Shown here in pieces: positions 43,111-52,178 of a stretch of 64,000 nucleotides of DNA. A model generated the notes under the pieces. That model made no database searches and was not told the origin of the DNA. It was given only the letters and a program-made list of their open reading frames with translations. The position numbers were made by a program, and so were the translations under genes. The stretch lies in the NCBI RefSeq assembly GCF_900696085.1, contig NZ_CAADFC020000004.1:1678599-1742598 (forward strand), in the 5' to 3' direction. How positions within the stretch are numbered: position 1 is the first letter of the stretch; each line of letters starts with the position of its first letter. The stretch is from Bradyrhizobium ivorense. Lineage in GTDB: Bacteria > Pseudomonadota > Alphaproteobacteria > Rhizobiales > Xanthobacteraceae.

Positions 43111-46100
43111 CTATTCCTTGCGATTGCCCGCGAGCTGCTCCTTCAGTGCAGCGAGCTTTGCGAAGGGCGAGTTCGGATCGATCGGCCGGTCGCGCTCGCG
43201 CGGCGCGCTGGAGGCGTAGGGCCGGTGCGACGGCCCGCTCTCGCGCTTGTCGCGGCCGCCCTTGTCACGGCCGAAATCGCGGCCGCCGCGGTCACGGTCG
43301 CCGCGATCCTTGCGCTCGCCGCCGCCGAACTTGTTGTCGCGGCGCCGCTCGTTGTTGTCGCGATCGCGCCCCTTGCCCTCGAAGCGCTCGCGGCGCTCGC
43401 CGCGCTGCTCGCGGTTGTCGCGCCCCGGCGCGCCGTCGGCGGGTGCGGCCGTGGCCTCGGCGGGGGCGCCTTCGCGCGGCTTGTGGCGGAAATCCTGGTG
43501 ACGGCGCGGACGGCGGTGCTGCTCGCGCTTCTCGCCCTCGGCTCCCTCCGTCGCCGGTGCGCCGCCCTCAGCCTGCTGGCCCTGATGACGGCCGCGGTTG
43601 CGGTCGTGTCCGCGATGATGCGGACGGCGCTCGTCGGAACGGCCGCCGGGACGCCAGACTTCGACCAGTTGCGGCTCGGCCGGGGTTTCCGGCGCGGCAG
43701 CGGCAGCGGCTTCAGCCGGGGCCGCGTCGGCAGGCGCGGTCTCGGCGCTCGCCGCCTCGGCAGGCGCTTCCGCAGCGGCCTCTGCCGGCGTCTCCGCGGC
43801 AGCCTCAGCAAGGGCAGGTTCGGATGCAGCCTCGGTGACGGGGGCCTCGGCCGGCGCGGCTACTGCCTCGGGCTGCGGCTCGACGACGGCCGGCGTCTCC
43901 TCGCTCGCGGGCGCGGGCGCGAAGCCGACATCGGGCAGCAACGCGGCTGATGGCGCCGGATCGCCGGAGACCGGCTGTTCCGCGACGGCCTCCGCCACGG
44001 GCGCCTCCGCCGTGGCCTCGACGGCTGCATCGGGTACCTCGGCGCCGACGCCGGTCGCCGCGGTGGCGGCATCGACCGGCGCGTCTGCGGCGGCTTCAGT
44101 CGTGCCTTCGGCCGGCGGCGCTTCCGCCGCGACGGTCTCCGTGGTCTCGACGGCCGCCGGCGCAGCCTCAACCGGCTTCGGCGGCAGTGGCGGGCGGCGG
44201 TCCATGCGGTAACCGAGCGCGCGCAGGATCGAGGCGAAATCTTCGCCGGCCGATCCGGTCAGCGAGGTCATCGCTTGCGTGACGACAAAGCCGCGGCCGT
44301 CGAACGCGCCGGCGGGCTTTTCGCCCGGCGAGGTCTCGCGCCAGGCTAGCGCCGGGCGGATCAGATCGGCGAGCCGCTCGAGGATGTCGACGCGCACCGC
44401 GCGCTCGCCGCACTGGCGATAGCCGAGCACGCGATAGGCATCGCGGGCGAGCTGCTTGTCGACCGGAAACGAGGTGCGGCCGCTTGAGGCCAGATGCTGC
44501 ACATTCGACAGCGCAGCCATGTCGACATTGCTCTGCTTCTCGGCCCACAGCAGCGAGGCCAGCGAGCGCGCCGCGGGCTTCAAGAGCTGCGGGAAATAGA
44601 TGTGATAGGCGCCGAACCGCACGCCGTATTTGCGCAAGGTGGCGCGCGACGGCTGGTCGAGATCCTTCATCTCGGCCGAAATTTTTGATCGCTCGAGCAC
44701 GCCGAGCGCCTCGACCAGCTGGAAGGCGATGCCGCGGGCGATGCCCTGCAGATCCTCGGGCTTGGAGAGCTCGAACAGCGGCCCGAGCAGCTTTTCGATG
44801 TGGGTCTTGAGCCAGAGATCGAGCCGGGTCTGCACCGCTTCGCGCGAGGCGCCGGTCAGCCGTTCGTCGGAAATGATGCGCAGCCGCGGATGCAGCGCGT
44901 CGTCGGCCGCGACCAGTTTTGCCACCGCATCGCCGGTCCAGCGGATGGTGCCGTCGGAGGTCAGCACGAACTGCTCGTCCGGGGCGGCCCCGAGTTTCTC
45001 CGCGCGCGCATCGATCTCGCGCGCCAGCACCTGCTGGGCGGCGGCCTGCAGCGCCTTGGCGTCAGAGCCGGCTTCCGCCGCATCGGGCGCAAAGGTGAAA
45101 CCATCGAGCCGGCCGATCACGTGACCTTCCACGATCACTTCGCCGGTCTTGCCAATTTCCGTATTCAAAACTGAGTTCTCCCGCAGGCGGCGCATCAATA
45201 CACTGGTCCGCCTGTCAACGAAACGCTCCGTGAGCCGTTCATGCAGCGCATCGGATAATTTATTTTCGAGATCGCGCGTGATCCCCTGCCAGTGCTCCGG
45301 GTCATACAGCCAGTCCGGCCGGTTGGCCACGAAGGTCCAGGTCCTGATCTGCGCGATCCGGCCCGACAGCGTGTCGATATCGCCGTCGGTGCGGTTGGCC
45401 TGGTCGACCTGGGCGGCGAACCATGCGTCAGGGATACGCCCCTTTTGCATCAGGAAGCCGTACAGCGTGCTCACGAGTTCGGCATGGGCCGCCGGCGACA
45501 GCTTTCGGTAATCAGGAACCTGGCAGGCCTCCCATAACCGCTCCACGGCGGCGGCGCCATGCGCCATGTCGCGCACCTCGGCGTCGCGCGCGACATGGTC
45601 GAGCACGCGCATGTCCTCGGCGATCGGCGCCCGCGTCAGTGCCTCATGATTGGGCGGCAGCGCCAGCGACACCTGCAGCGCGCCGAGCGAGGCGAAATCG
45701 AGCTTTGCGTTGCGCCATTGCAGCATCTTGACGCTGTCGAAGGTGTGGTTCTGCAGCGCGTTGACCAGTTCCGGCTCGAACGGCGCGCAGCGACCCGTGG
45801 TGCCGAACGTGCCGTTGCGCGTGGCGCGGCCTGCGCGGCCTGCGATCTGCGCGAATTCGGCCGGCGTCAGCCGGCGGAACTGGTAGCCGTCATATTTGCG
45901 GTCGGAGGCGAAGGCGACGTGATCGACGTCGAGATTGAGCCCCATGCCGACCGCGTCGGTGGCGACGAGGTAATCGACGTCGCCGTTCTGGAACATCGCG
46001 ACCTGCGCATTTCTTGTGCGCGGCGACAGCGAGCCGAGCACCACGGCCGCGCCGCCATGCTGGCGGCGGATCAGTTCGGCGATCGCATAGACTTCGTCGG

Positions 46101-46647
46101 CGGAGAACGCGACGATTGCCGTTCTTCTCGGCTGCCGCGTGATCTTGCGGTCGCCGGCATATTCGAGCTGCGACAGCCGCGGCCGCGTCACCATCGAGGC
46201 GCCGGGCAGCAGCCGCTCGATGATCGGGCGCATCGTCGCAGCACCGAGCAGCAGCGTCTCGTCGCGGCCTCTGCGGTTGAGGATGCGATCGGTGAAGACG
46301 TGGCCGCGCTCGAGATCGGCGGCGATCTGGATCTCGTCGACGGCGAGGAACGACACGTCGAGATCGCGCGGCATCGCCTCCACGGTGGAGACCCAGAAGC
46401 GCGGCGCCTTCGGCTTGATCTTCTCCTCGCCTGTGACGAGCGCGACATTGTCCTCGCCGGCCCGCGCCGCGATCTTGTTGTAGACCTCGCGCGCGAGCAG
46501 TCGCAGCGGCAGCCCGATCAGGCCGGACGAATGCGCCAGCATCCGCTCGATCGCCAGGTGCGTCTTGCCGGTGTTGGTCGGGCCCAGCACGGCGGTGACG
46601 CCGGCCCCGGGAGCGCGGTCAGTTCCGAACGAAGATGTGAAAGCCAT
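43111..46647 (-). CDS. SUV3-like RNA helicase with long disordered basic tail
   Basis: This 1178-aa superfamily 2 helicase has Walker A GPTNTGKTH at residues 22-30, DEIQ at 104-107 and motif VI (FAQIAGRAGRATRNG), the set found in mitochondrial SUV3 and alphaproteobacterial homologues. The folded core ends near residue 850. An Ala/Glu/Pro-rich linker of about 180 residues follows, then an Arg/Gly/Asp/Asn-rich tail (for example RRPHHRGHDRNRGRHQGQQ and FGGGERKDRGDRDRGG) that probably binds RNA, and a short conserved-looking end PNSPFAKLAALKEQLAG. It likely works in RNA turnover. First gene before the S4 protein gene. Confidence 0.92.
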   Translation of the reverse strand: MAFTSSFGTDRAPGAGVTAVLGPTNTGKTHLAIERMLAHSSGLIGLPLRLLAREVYNKIAARAGEDNVALVTGEEKIKPKAPRFWVSTVEAMPRDLDVSFLAVDEIQIAADLERGHVFTDRILNRRGRDETLLLGAATMRPIIERLLPGASMVTRPRLSQLEYAGDRKITRQPRRTAIVAFSADEVYAIAELIRRQHGGAAVVLGSLSPRTRNAQVAMFQNGDVDYLVATDAVGMGLNLDVDHVAFASDRKYDGYQFRRLTPAEFAQIAGRAGRATRNGTFGTTGRCAPFEPELVNALQNHTFDSVKMLQWRNAKLDFASLGALQVSLALPPNHEALTRAPIAEDMRVLDHVARDAEVRDMAHGAAAVERLWEACQVPDYRKLSPAAHAELVSTLYGFLMQKGRIPDAWFAAQVDQANRTDGDIDTLSGRIAQIRTWTFVANRPDWLYDPEHWQGITRDLENKLSDALHERLTERFVDRRTSVLMRRLRENSVLNTEIGKTGEVIVEGHVIGRLDGFTFAPDAAEAGSDAKALQAAAQQVLAREIDARAEKLGAAPDEQFVLTSDGTIRWTGDAVAKLVAADDALHPRLRIISDERLTGASREAVQTRLDLWLKTHIEKLLGPLFELSKPEDLQGIARGIAFQLVEALGVLERSKISAEMKDLDQPSRATLRKYGVRFGAYHIYFPQLLKPAARSLASLLWAEKQSNVDMAALSNVQHLASSGRTSFPVDKQLARDAYRVLGYRQCGERAVRVDILERLADLIRPALAWRETSPGEKPAGAFDGRGFVVTQAMTSLTGSAGEDFASILRALGYRMDRRPPLPPKPVEAAPAAVETTETVAAEAPPAEGTTEAAADAPVDAATAATGVGAEVPDAAVEATAEAPVAEAVAEQPVSGDPAPSAALLPDVGFAPAPASEETPAVVEPQPEAVAAPAEAPVTEAASEPALAEAAAETPAEAAAEAPAEAASAETAPADAAPAEAAAAAAPETPAEPQLVEVWRPGGRSDERRPHHRGHDRNRGRHQGQQAEGGAPATEGAEGEKREQHRRPRRHQDFRHKPREGAPAEATAAPADGAPGRDNREQRGERRERFEGKGRDRDNNERRRDNKFGGGERKDRGDRDRGGRDFGRDKGGRDKRESGPSHRPYASSAPRERDRPIDPNSPFAKLAALKEQLAGNRKE

Positions 46648-46734
46648 ATTTTGCAGATGTTTCTTGTTGCCGCGTGCCGCGCGGATGCGCGCCTAGAAAA
46701 TTACCTCGCCGCGCCCGTGTCCGCCGAAGCCTTG

Positions 46735-46800
46735 GCGAAGGCGGGGAGAGGTCGGCGCATCGCGCCGGGTGAGGGGGACTCTCCGCGCGAGGGAGACCAT
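46735..46800. repeat. Family D half-repeat upstream of the helicase gene
   Basis: GCGGGGAGAGGTCGGCGCAT and GCGCCGGGTGAGGGGGA match the family D core. The stretch 46648-47155 holds the helicase promoter region and no gene that I can support. Confidence 0.55.
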
Positions 46801-47155
46801 GCAGCGCGCTCCGTCAATATCGTCACTCCGGCGCGATCCAGCAACACGGCATCCCGGATCACGCGTCCTTTCGCGCAAAATCTGTCTCACAATGCGACGC
46901 TTTCCGCTGTCAGCTTAAGCTTCGGAACGAGTCTAGAACGAATCGCGGCCGAATCGCTGACTCCATTCCATGCCTGAAACGTTCACCGCAACATCTCGGT
47001 CCGGTCTGAGGCCGCGGCACTAGATCAAGTTTGAGAGGGCTCCACAAGCACAGGATATGCGGACTGAATTCCTTAAGTTCCAGGGGTCACCGAGTCGAAT
47101 CAGAACCGGGCAAGAGTCAACTGGATTCGGGTGACGTTTGTTGCGTCGGCCAAGC

Positions 47156-47243
47156 GTAGCCCGCATGCAGCGAAGCGGAATGCGGGACCAGTCGACCCGC
47201 GGGTATTCCGGCCCCGGATTTCGCCTCGCTGCATCCGGGCTAC
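47156..47243. repeat. REP-like palindrome, family B, copy 5
   Basis: GTAGCCCGCATGCAGCGAAG opens the left arm (with one change from the consensus) and CTCGCTGCATCCGGGCTAC closes the right. Confidence 0.8.
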
Positions 47244-47261
47244 AAAGCTACGAAGCTCAAC

Positions 47262-47403
47262 CCGTCACCCCCGCGCAAAGGCTTCGCCTTTGTCGCTGGA
47301 GGTGCGAGCTCTTGCGAGCCTCGAAGGGTCGACGGCCGCCAGCGGGGCCGATTCATCCTTCGAGGCTCGCCGAAGAGGCTCGCACCTCAGGATGACGGGT
47401 CGA
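47262..47403. repeat. Family C long palindrome, copy 3
   Basis: CCCGCGCAAAGGCTTCGCCT, CTGGAGGTGCGAGCTCTTGC and the closing CGCACCTCAGGATGACGGGT repeat the pattern of 17390-17532. It stands just past the 3' end of the DUF3108 gene. Confidence 0.75.
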
Positions 47404-47432
47404 ACAGTGCGGCAGGGCCCGCGAAATCAATC

Positions 47433-48284
47433 CTACTGCGTCTTCGCCACGCGCGGCGGCGCGGCCGTGGTGACGAACGACGTCGCCTCCAGCATGGCCT
47501 GGCCGAGCGGGGTCGGGATCGTCATGCGGAACGGCACCAGCAGGCGGGTGCCGGCGATCGGCGCGAAGGCGATCTCGATGTTGCGCTGGGCGGCGAGATA
47601 TTTGATCACCGGGCGATCCGGGATGTAGCCCGCGATCGGCACGAAATAGACTGCGCAGACCAGCGCCGGGCCGTGATAGCCGCGCTCGGCCTTCACCATC
47701 TCGACCCGCTTGAAATCGAGCTTGAGGTCGTAGCGCATGCGGCCGTCGAACACCCCGGCCGAGGTGCGGCAGACATCCGGGCTCATCAGCTCGGCATTGC
47801 CGGGCACGCGCAAGAGCGAGCCGGTCATCGGGTCGAACACGCCCTTCTTGTGCGCGTCGGTGACCGGGATGCGGTCGGCATCGACCGGCGGCTCCGGCTC
47901 GATCGCGGAGTCCTTGATGGTGCCGCCCGCCAGCACCATGCGGATGGTTTCGGATTTCTTCGCGGTGGTGGTGGTCGCGCTGTAGGCGGTGGCGACCGGG
48001 ATGCCGTTGACGATCCGGCCCTGCGAGGCGCCCGAGCCGCTGCCGCCGGAAAACGCCTTCAACAGCCCCGCGGTGCCGCCCTGGGCCGAGGCCGAGAACG
48101 CCTCCTCGCCGATGTCGACGGTCCAGGAGCCCTTGCCGACCGGGATACCGGCGAGCGTCGCCTCATACTGCGCCTCGAGCCGGCCCTGGGCGCGCGACGC
48201 CTCCGGGCCGAACAGCAGAAAAGCGCCGGCCAGGAGGCCGACGAGCCACCCATAGGGAGGCAAAATGGCAATCGGGGTGGTCAC
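47433..48284 (-). CDS. DUF3108 domain protein, exported
   Basis: This 283-aa protein has an N-terminal signal/anchor (GWLVGLLAGAFLLFGPEASRA) followed by a DUF3108-type beta-rich domain (LEAQYEATLAGIPVGKGSW, AYSATTTTAKKSETIRMVL, GVFDGRMRYDLKLDFKRVE, YHGPALVCAVYFVPIAGY). DUF3108 proteins are periplasmic or outer-membrane-associated and of unknown activity. The only start is GTG 48284, with AGGTAA close upstream. It is divergent from rpmB. Confidence 0.85.
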   Translation of the reverse strand: MTTPIAILPPYGWLVGLLAGAFLLFGPEASRAQGRLEAQYEATLAGIPVGKGSWTVDIGEEAFSASAQGGTAGLLKAFSGGSGSGASQGRIVNGIPVATAYSATTTTAKKSETIRMVLAGGTIKDSAIEPEPPVDADRIPVTDAHKKGVFDPMTGSLLRVPGNAELMSPDVCRTSAGVFDGRMRYDLKLDFKRVEMVKAERGYHGPALVCAVYFVPIAGYIPDRPVIKYLAAQRNIEIAFAPIAGTRLLVPFRMTIPTPLGQAMLEATSFVTTAAPPRVAKTQ

Positions 48285-48480
48285 TTACCTGACGGTCCTG
48301 CTATCGGCGCTCTGTCTTGTCATCCAGGCGAACAAGGTGGCCGGACAACGCGAGCGTCCTGTATGGAACTAAGCGTTGCAACGGAATACGCCCTTTATAT
48401 GGTTGCCTCATGCGGCGTTAAGTGGCTGGAACGGCTGATGAACCCAGCAATTCGGACGAGGGCGAAGCCGCTATAAAACC

Positions 48481-48509
48481 TTGACGCTCTCCCATTCTGC
48501 CCCTATACA
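48481..48509 (+). promoter_or_regulatory. Sigma-70-type promoter of rpmB
   Basis: TTGACG (48481-48486) and TATACA (48504-48509) are exactly 17 bp apart, giving a leader of about 97 bases before rpmB. The 328-bp gap from 48285 holds nothing else that I can assign. Confidence 0.7.
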
Positions 48510-48612
48510 CCCGCGGTTCCTGGAAAATGGACGCGAATTCAAAACCCCTGCACGGGCCGCGTGACCGCACGCTCCGCCCGCAAGAGGCGGGGATGGAAAA
48601 GGATTTTTGCAA

Positions 48613-48921
48613 ATGTCCCGGCGCTGCGAACTGACCGCCAAGGGCCCCCAGACGGGCCACAAGGTGAGCCACTCCAACATCAAGACCAAGCGGCGCTTCC
48701 TGCCGAACCTGTGCAACGTGACCTTCATCTCCGATGCACTCGGCCGCAACGTCCGCCTGCGCGTCTCCTCCAACGCGATCAAGAGCGTCGACCACAATGG
48801 CGGCCTCGACGCCTTCCTGATCAAGGCCAAGGCCGACGTGCTCTCGCCCCGCGCCCTCGAACTCAAGCGCGCGATCGAGAAGAAGGTCGGCAAGCCGGCG
48901 CCGGTGAAGCAGGCGAGCTGA
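48613..48921 (+). CDS. rpmB: 50S ribosomal protein L28
   Basis: This 102-aa protein starts [20 protein letters not shown], the invariant L28 opening (G-x-x-V/x-G-H-x-V-S-H), and continues [17 protein letters not shown]. The C-terminal extension beyond about residue 80 is the alphaproteobacterial form. ATG 48613 has AAGGA ten bases upstream; an ATG two codons earlier is rejected. It has its own promoter and a strong terminator. Confidence 0.97.
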   Translation: MSRRCELTAKGPQTGHKVSHSNIKTKRRFLPNLCNVTFISDALGRNVRLRVSSNAIKSVDHNGGLDAFLIKAKADVLSPRALELKRAIEKKVGKPAPVKQAS

Positions 48922-48965
48922 GCGGGGCGGCCGCGAGAAGCGGGAAAAGCTGAAAGAGATTTGAT

Positions 48966-48998
48966 CGGCCGGGTCGATGACCCGGCCGTTTTTGTTTT
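48966..48998 (+). terminator. Intrinsic terminator of rpmB
   Basis: CGGCCGGGTC-GAT-GACCCGGCCG is a perfect 10-bp stem with a 3-base loop, followed directly by TTTTTGTTTT. Confidence 0.95.
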
Positions 48999-49048
48999 GG
49001 TCCGAGATTAACTCAGTCCTCTACGTGCAAGAACGTCGGATAATATCG

Positions 49049-49507
49049 ATGAAACAGGCGATAGCTCTCGATCGCCTGCAGCGAACTCTGGGCGTCATCT
49101 GCGGGAAGGATACCGCGCCGGAGGTACGGGTGCGCCGTGCTGCGCATGGGCTTGGTCTACGATTTCGGCTCCATAGAGCCGATCTACCAGGAACGCCTGA
49201 TCTGCTCTTTACAAGCCGCCGGTTGGCCGTCTTCGTCCACGGGTGTTTCTGGCATCGGCACCCGCGCTGCCCCAAAGCATCTGCACCCTCGTCAGAGTTT
49301 TGGGCGACGAAATTTAAGTCCAATGTCGCACGAGATAGGCGCGTGGAGAAAGAGTTACGCGCCTTAGGTTGGGACGTTATTGTAATTTGGGAATGCGAGA
49401 CCAAAAAGTCGGAGACCCTTGCAAGAATTCTCACCACAAAAATTCTACGCCGAAAGGTTGGAAGCGTAAAACGATCCGCAAGCCGATTGAGACATCGCAA
49501 GCGCTGA
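49049..49507 (+). CDS. Vsr-like very-short-patch repair endonuclease (orphan)
   Basis: This 152-aa protein matches the core of Vsr T:G mismatch endonucleases: PEVRVRRAAHGLGLRFRLHR, LPGTPDLLFTSRRLAVFVHG (with the catalytic Asp), CFWHRHPRCPKASAP and RDRRVEKELRALGWDVIVIWE. The zinc-site Cys/His residues are present. The usual N-terminal SKIRSKNT is replaced by LGVICGKDTA. Vsr nicks 5' of T:G mismatches left by deaminated 5-methylcytosine, but no cytosine methyltransferase gene is in the window. The gene is clearly AT-richer than its neighbours and follows the rpmB terminator directly, both signs of horizontal entry. Confidence 0.85.
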   Translation: MKQAIALDRLQRTLGVICGKDTAPEVRVRRAAHGLGLRFRLHRADLPGTPDLLFTSRRLAVFVHGCFWHRHPRCPKASAPSSEFWATKFKSNVARDRRVEKELRALGWDVIVIWECETKKSETLARILTTKILRRKVGSVKRSASRLRHRKR

Positions 49508-49575
49508 TGAGGTGGGCCGACGCACCGCTTCGTCTAGTGGACCAACGCCTCAGCAGGCACACGCACTAACACCCA

Positions 49576-50238
49576 ATGTGCAACCTCTACTCCATCACCA
49601 CGAACCAGGAGGCCATCCTCCGGCTGTTTCGCGTGGTCAATCGCTATGTCGGCAATCTGCCGTCGATGCCGGGGGTGTTTCCGGATTATCCGGCGCCGGT
49701 GGTGCGCGATGCCGGCGGCGAGCGGGAGATGGTGATGATGCGCTGGGGCATGCCGCCGCCGCCGCGCAGCGGCGGGCCGCCGGTCACCAACATCCGCAAC
49801 ACCTCATCGCCGCACTGGCGCGGCTGGCTGACGGAAGCGCACCGCTGCCTGGTGCCGCTCAACAGCTTTGCCGAATATGCGCCGGAGCCGAATCCCAAGA
49901 CCAAGAAGAAGGACGTGGTGTGGTTCGCGTTGTCGGACGATCGCCCGCTCTGCGCCTTTGCCGGCATCTGGACCGAGACCAAGGCCGATCGCGGCACCAA
50001 GTCGAAGCCGATCCCCGGGCCGCATCTGGTCTATGGCTTCCTCACCACGGCGCCGAACGCGATCGTCGAGCCGATCCACGCCAAGGCGATGCCGGTGATC
50101 CTGACCACGGACGAGGAGCGCGATGTCTGGCTGCGCGCGCCGTGGAGCGAGGCCAAGGCGTTGCAGCGGCCGCTGGCCGATGACGCGTTAAAGATCGTGA
50201 TGCGCGGGGAGGACAAGGAAGACAAGCCCGCCGCTTAA
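49576..50238 (+). CDS. SOS response-associated peptidase (SRAP; YedK/HMCES-like)
   Basis: This 220-aa protein begins MCNLYSIT, so Cys2 becomes the N-terminal catalytic residue after Met removal. [21 protein letters not shown] (Glu of the usual FYEW site) and the [11 protein letters not shown]is complete the SRAP active site. Such proteins cross-link covalently to abasic sites in single-stranded DNA and shield them. No LexA box of the alphaproteobacterial GTTC-N7-GTTC type is evident upstream. Lying 68 bp after the Vsr gene, it may be part of a small DNA-repair pair, though base composition differs. Confidence 0.93.
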   Translation: MCNLYSITTNQEAILRLFRVVNRYVGNLPSMPGVFPDYPAPVVRDAGGEREMVMMRWGMPPPPRSGGPPVTNIRNTSSPHWRGWLTEAHRCLVPLNSFAEYAPEPNPKTKKKDVVWFALSDDRPLCAFAGIWTETKADRGTKSKPIPGPHLVYGFLTTAPNAIVEPIHAKAMPVILTTDEERDVWLRAPWSEAKALQRPLADDALKIVMRGEDKEDKPAA

Positions 50239-50240
50239 TT

Positions 50241-50438
50241 CTACGTCGGCGTCTTCAATCCGCGCGAGGCCACCCATGCGTCGATATTCGCGGCGGTCTC
50301 GGCCTGGCGGGCCATGCGCATGAGGCGGTCGCGGGCGACGCCTGAAGGCATCGCGTTGGCTTCATTGCGCAGGCGGATCGATTCATCCGCGAGGCGCTGC
50401 TGCGGGGACCTGCGGGTGTCGGGAAGCTTGATCTGCAT
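50241..50438 (-). CDS. Small hypothetical protein
   Basis: This 65-aa protein starts at ATG 50438 with GGAG upstream. It is hydrophilic and helical (QQRLADESIRLRNEANAM, VARDRLMRMARQAETAANIDAWV) with a C-terminal VASRGLKTPT. It is convergent with the SRAP gene, two bases apart. Function unknown; similar small proteins ending in Trp-x-x-Ser-x-Gly-Leu are common in rhizobia, as far as I recall. Confidence 0.65.
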   Translation of the reverse strand: MQIKLPDTRRSPQQRLADESIRLRNEANAMPSGVARDRLMRMARQAETAANIDAWVASRGLKTPT

Positions 50439-50712
50439 CACGCGGCTCCATTCCAAGAGTGAGGCGGGAGCGCAATGGGCGTTCTCGGTCACCGATAGCT
50501 GCCAGGATGTCTGTGCGATGATGGAAGAACGCTACGCCTGCCGCGGGGGCAAGACCGTCCACAAGTGAACACAACGGCGAAGAATTTGGGCGCCGTGCCG
50601 CGCGTGCGCCAAAGAACGAATTCTGACAGCATTTTCAGCGCGATATGTCCTGTCCAGTCCCCGCGATGAAAATATTCCTCTTTCAATTTACGGAAATCAG
50701 CATTAGAAACAG

Positions 50713-51150
50713 CGCATCCCGCCTCCTCCAGGAGGGGCGTATCGCGGTCGTCACGGACGTTGGAAGCGGGATGCGGTGGACGCGAGAAGGCCTCGGCCGA
50801 CGATCCGGGCTTTCATCGCGGACGGTGAAGTCGTGTGGTCCCTACGCCCCAGTGGCAGGCGTTGCGCCGTGCATGACGAATGCGCGGCAGCGGTGACAAT
50901 CAAGCCAGGTCTCGCCGGGGAGAGCACGTATAAGCCGTAAACCATCCGCGCGGGGAACGCCGGGTTACCCGGCCGTACCTGTGGTCCTACCCCCGTGCTT
51001 TTTGTTGCACGGGGCCCATGGGTGCGTGTCGGCACCCGGCGTTCCCTGCGCCCTCTGCTTTCCGAAGCGAGGGCGGCCTGCCGCAAAGCTCGGGCCGATT
51101 CGGCCGCGAGGATGCGGGCGCTTACCCTCCGCTGTCTGACAGGTGAATCG
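50713..51150 (+). ncRNA. Candidate structured RNA / structured repeat element
   Basis: The gene-free stretch 50439-51633 has many stems. CGCATCCCGC (50713) pairs with GCGGGATGCG (50766), enclosing CCTCC-TCCA-GGAGG. An 18-bp long-range stem joins 50948-50965 (GCGCGGGGAACGCCGGGT) to 51034-51051 with a single G-U pair. Inside it CCCCGTGC/GCACGGGG forms a hairpin with a T-rich loop (50991-51014). GGGTGC/GCACCC (51020-51037) would compete with the long stem. Then CGCCCTC...GAGGGCG carries an inner GCTT-TCCG-AAGC tetraloop hairpin (51049-51075), followed by GGCCG-ATT-CGGCC. Strand is a guess. I recall similar sequences as multicopy elements in Bradyrhizobium; unverified. Confidence 0.5.
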
Positions 51151-51258
51151 AGTGGCGCTGATGGCATCGTCAGCTGCGCGCGATGGCGCGAGGCGCGAGG
51201 CAGATTCTTCTCTGTGTCGGCGCGCGTGAAGCAAGACAATCCACAATGTGATCCGAGG

Positions 51259-51303
51259 AGAGATGGATTTCTTCGTCGCTGACGCGCCTCGCAATGACGG
51301 CGA
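51259..51303. repeat. Family A half-repeat
   Basis: GAGATGGATTTCTTCGTCGC and CGCCTCGCAATGACGGCGAG keep the right arm of family A; the left arm is absent. The flanking 51304-51633 shows no supportable gene. Confidence 0.6.
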
Positions 51304-51633
51304 GACAGTGGCGGCAGATGTCACGCACAGCATCACACAGCGCACACGATGCGGAGCGCGGTGAAAGAATGCTTAACGCGCGCGACTTGCTCACGACATT
51401 GCGAGCACATGAGGCGCATGCAAAAGACCGCTACCTCTCACCACGCGTTCTGTGCGAACGAGGCCGCCCGCGACGCTCGCGATTCGGCGCAAATTTTTTG
51501 GAGCCGTTCCAGCGTTGCAGGAAGATCACGGTCAGCACAACTCATCGTGAGGCGCACGCGCCGCACTCTTGGGAAGATGCCGCACCGCACATAGATCGTG
51601 TCTCAAGAACGACCTCAACGAAGGAATTGGTCA

Positions 51634-51858
51634 ATGCAAGTTCGCGCAATCGATCCGCGCGGAAGACTGGTGCCTGCGATTGCCGCAGCCGCGATTGCGG
51701 TGCTGGCGACGACTGCGCTGTTTCTCCTCGAATTCCACCCGCCCCGCAATGTGACCGTCGGGCAAACGGGCATGATCACCAACGCCGCTGCGAGCCGCGC
51801 CGGCGCCACCGTGCTCCCGACCGATCCGATCACCACCGGCAGCGTGACGGTGCGGTAG
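51634..51858 (+). CDS. Small single-pass membrane protein
   Basis: This 74-aa protein starts at ATG 51634 with AAGGAA nine bases upstream. One hydrophobic helix (LVPAIAAAAIAVLATTALFLL) follows a basic head, and the outer part (VTVGQTGMITNAAASRAGAT, VLPTDPITTGSVTVR) is polar. It is not recognised beyond this layout. It lies alone between the structured element and the solute-binding protein gene. Confidence 0.6.
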   Translation: MQVRAIDPRGRLVPAIAAAAIAVLATTALFLLEFHPPRNVTVGQTGMITNAAASRAGATVLPTDPITTGSVTVR

Positions 51859-51865
51859 ACTTCTC

Positions 51866-52035
51866 TTCTCCCTCGCCCCGCTCTTCGCGGGGAGAGGGTC
51901 GGGGTGAGGGGCTCTCTCCACCAGTGAACTGGCGGACGTACCTGTACCCCCTCACCCGGATCGCATGTCGCTACGCTCATGCGATCCGACCTCTCCCCGC
52001 AGGCGGGGAGAGGTGAAGTAGGCGGGGAGAGGTGA
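51866..52035. repeat. Family D repeat cluster
   Basis: CTCCCTCGCCCCGCTCTTCG, CCTCACCCGGATCGCATG and CTCTCCCCGCAGGCGGGGAG are family D units in opposite orientations, with an internal CGCATGTCGCTACGCTCATGCG palindrome-like centre near 51961-51984 and a short direct duplication of GGCGGGGAGAGGTGAAG at the end. Confidence 0.7.
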
Positions 52036-52178
52036 AGGAAGAAAACGCGACATTCCACATCGCGGCAAACCTCGCCACATTTCTGCATCCCTGCCCCGGC
52101 GTCTCGCCGCAAGCCTCTCCGCTACGGCGTCGTTAAGCTCTCCCGGCCAACAACAAGAACGCCACAGGGAGGCTCTCA

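Noticed and set aside
47000..47110. A tRNA-like string (TTCCAGGGGTCACCGAGTCG) upstream of the family B repeat
   Set aside because: No acceptor or anticodon arms can be formed, so it is neither a tRNA nor a convincing att-site remnant.
51294..52016. A 240-codon plus-strand frame between the structured element and the small membrane protein gene
   Set aside because: It crosses a family A half-repeat and the family D cluster and overlaps the better-supported 74-aa frame; its composition is Arg/His-rich with no motifs.
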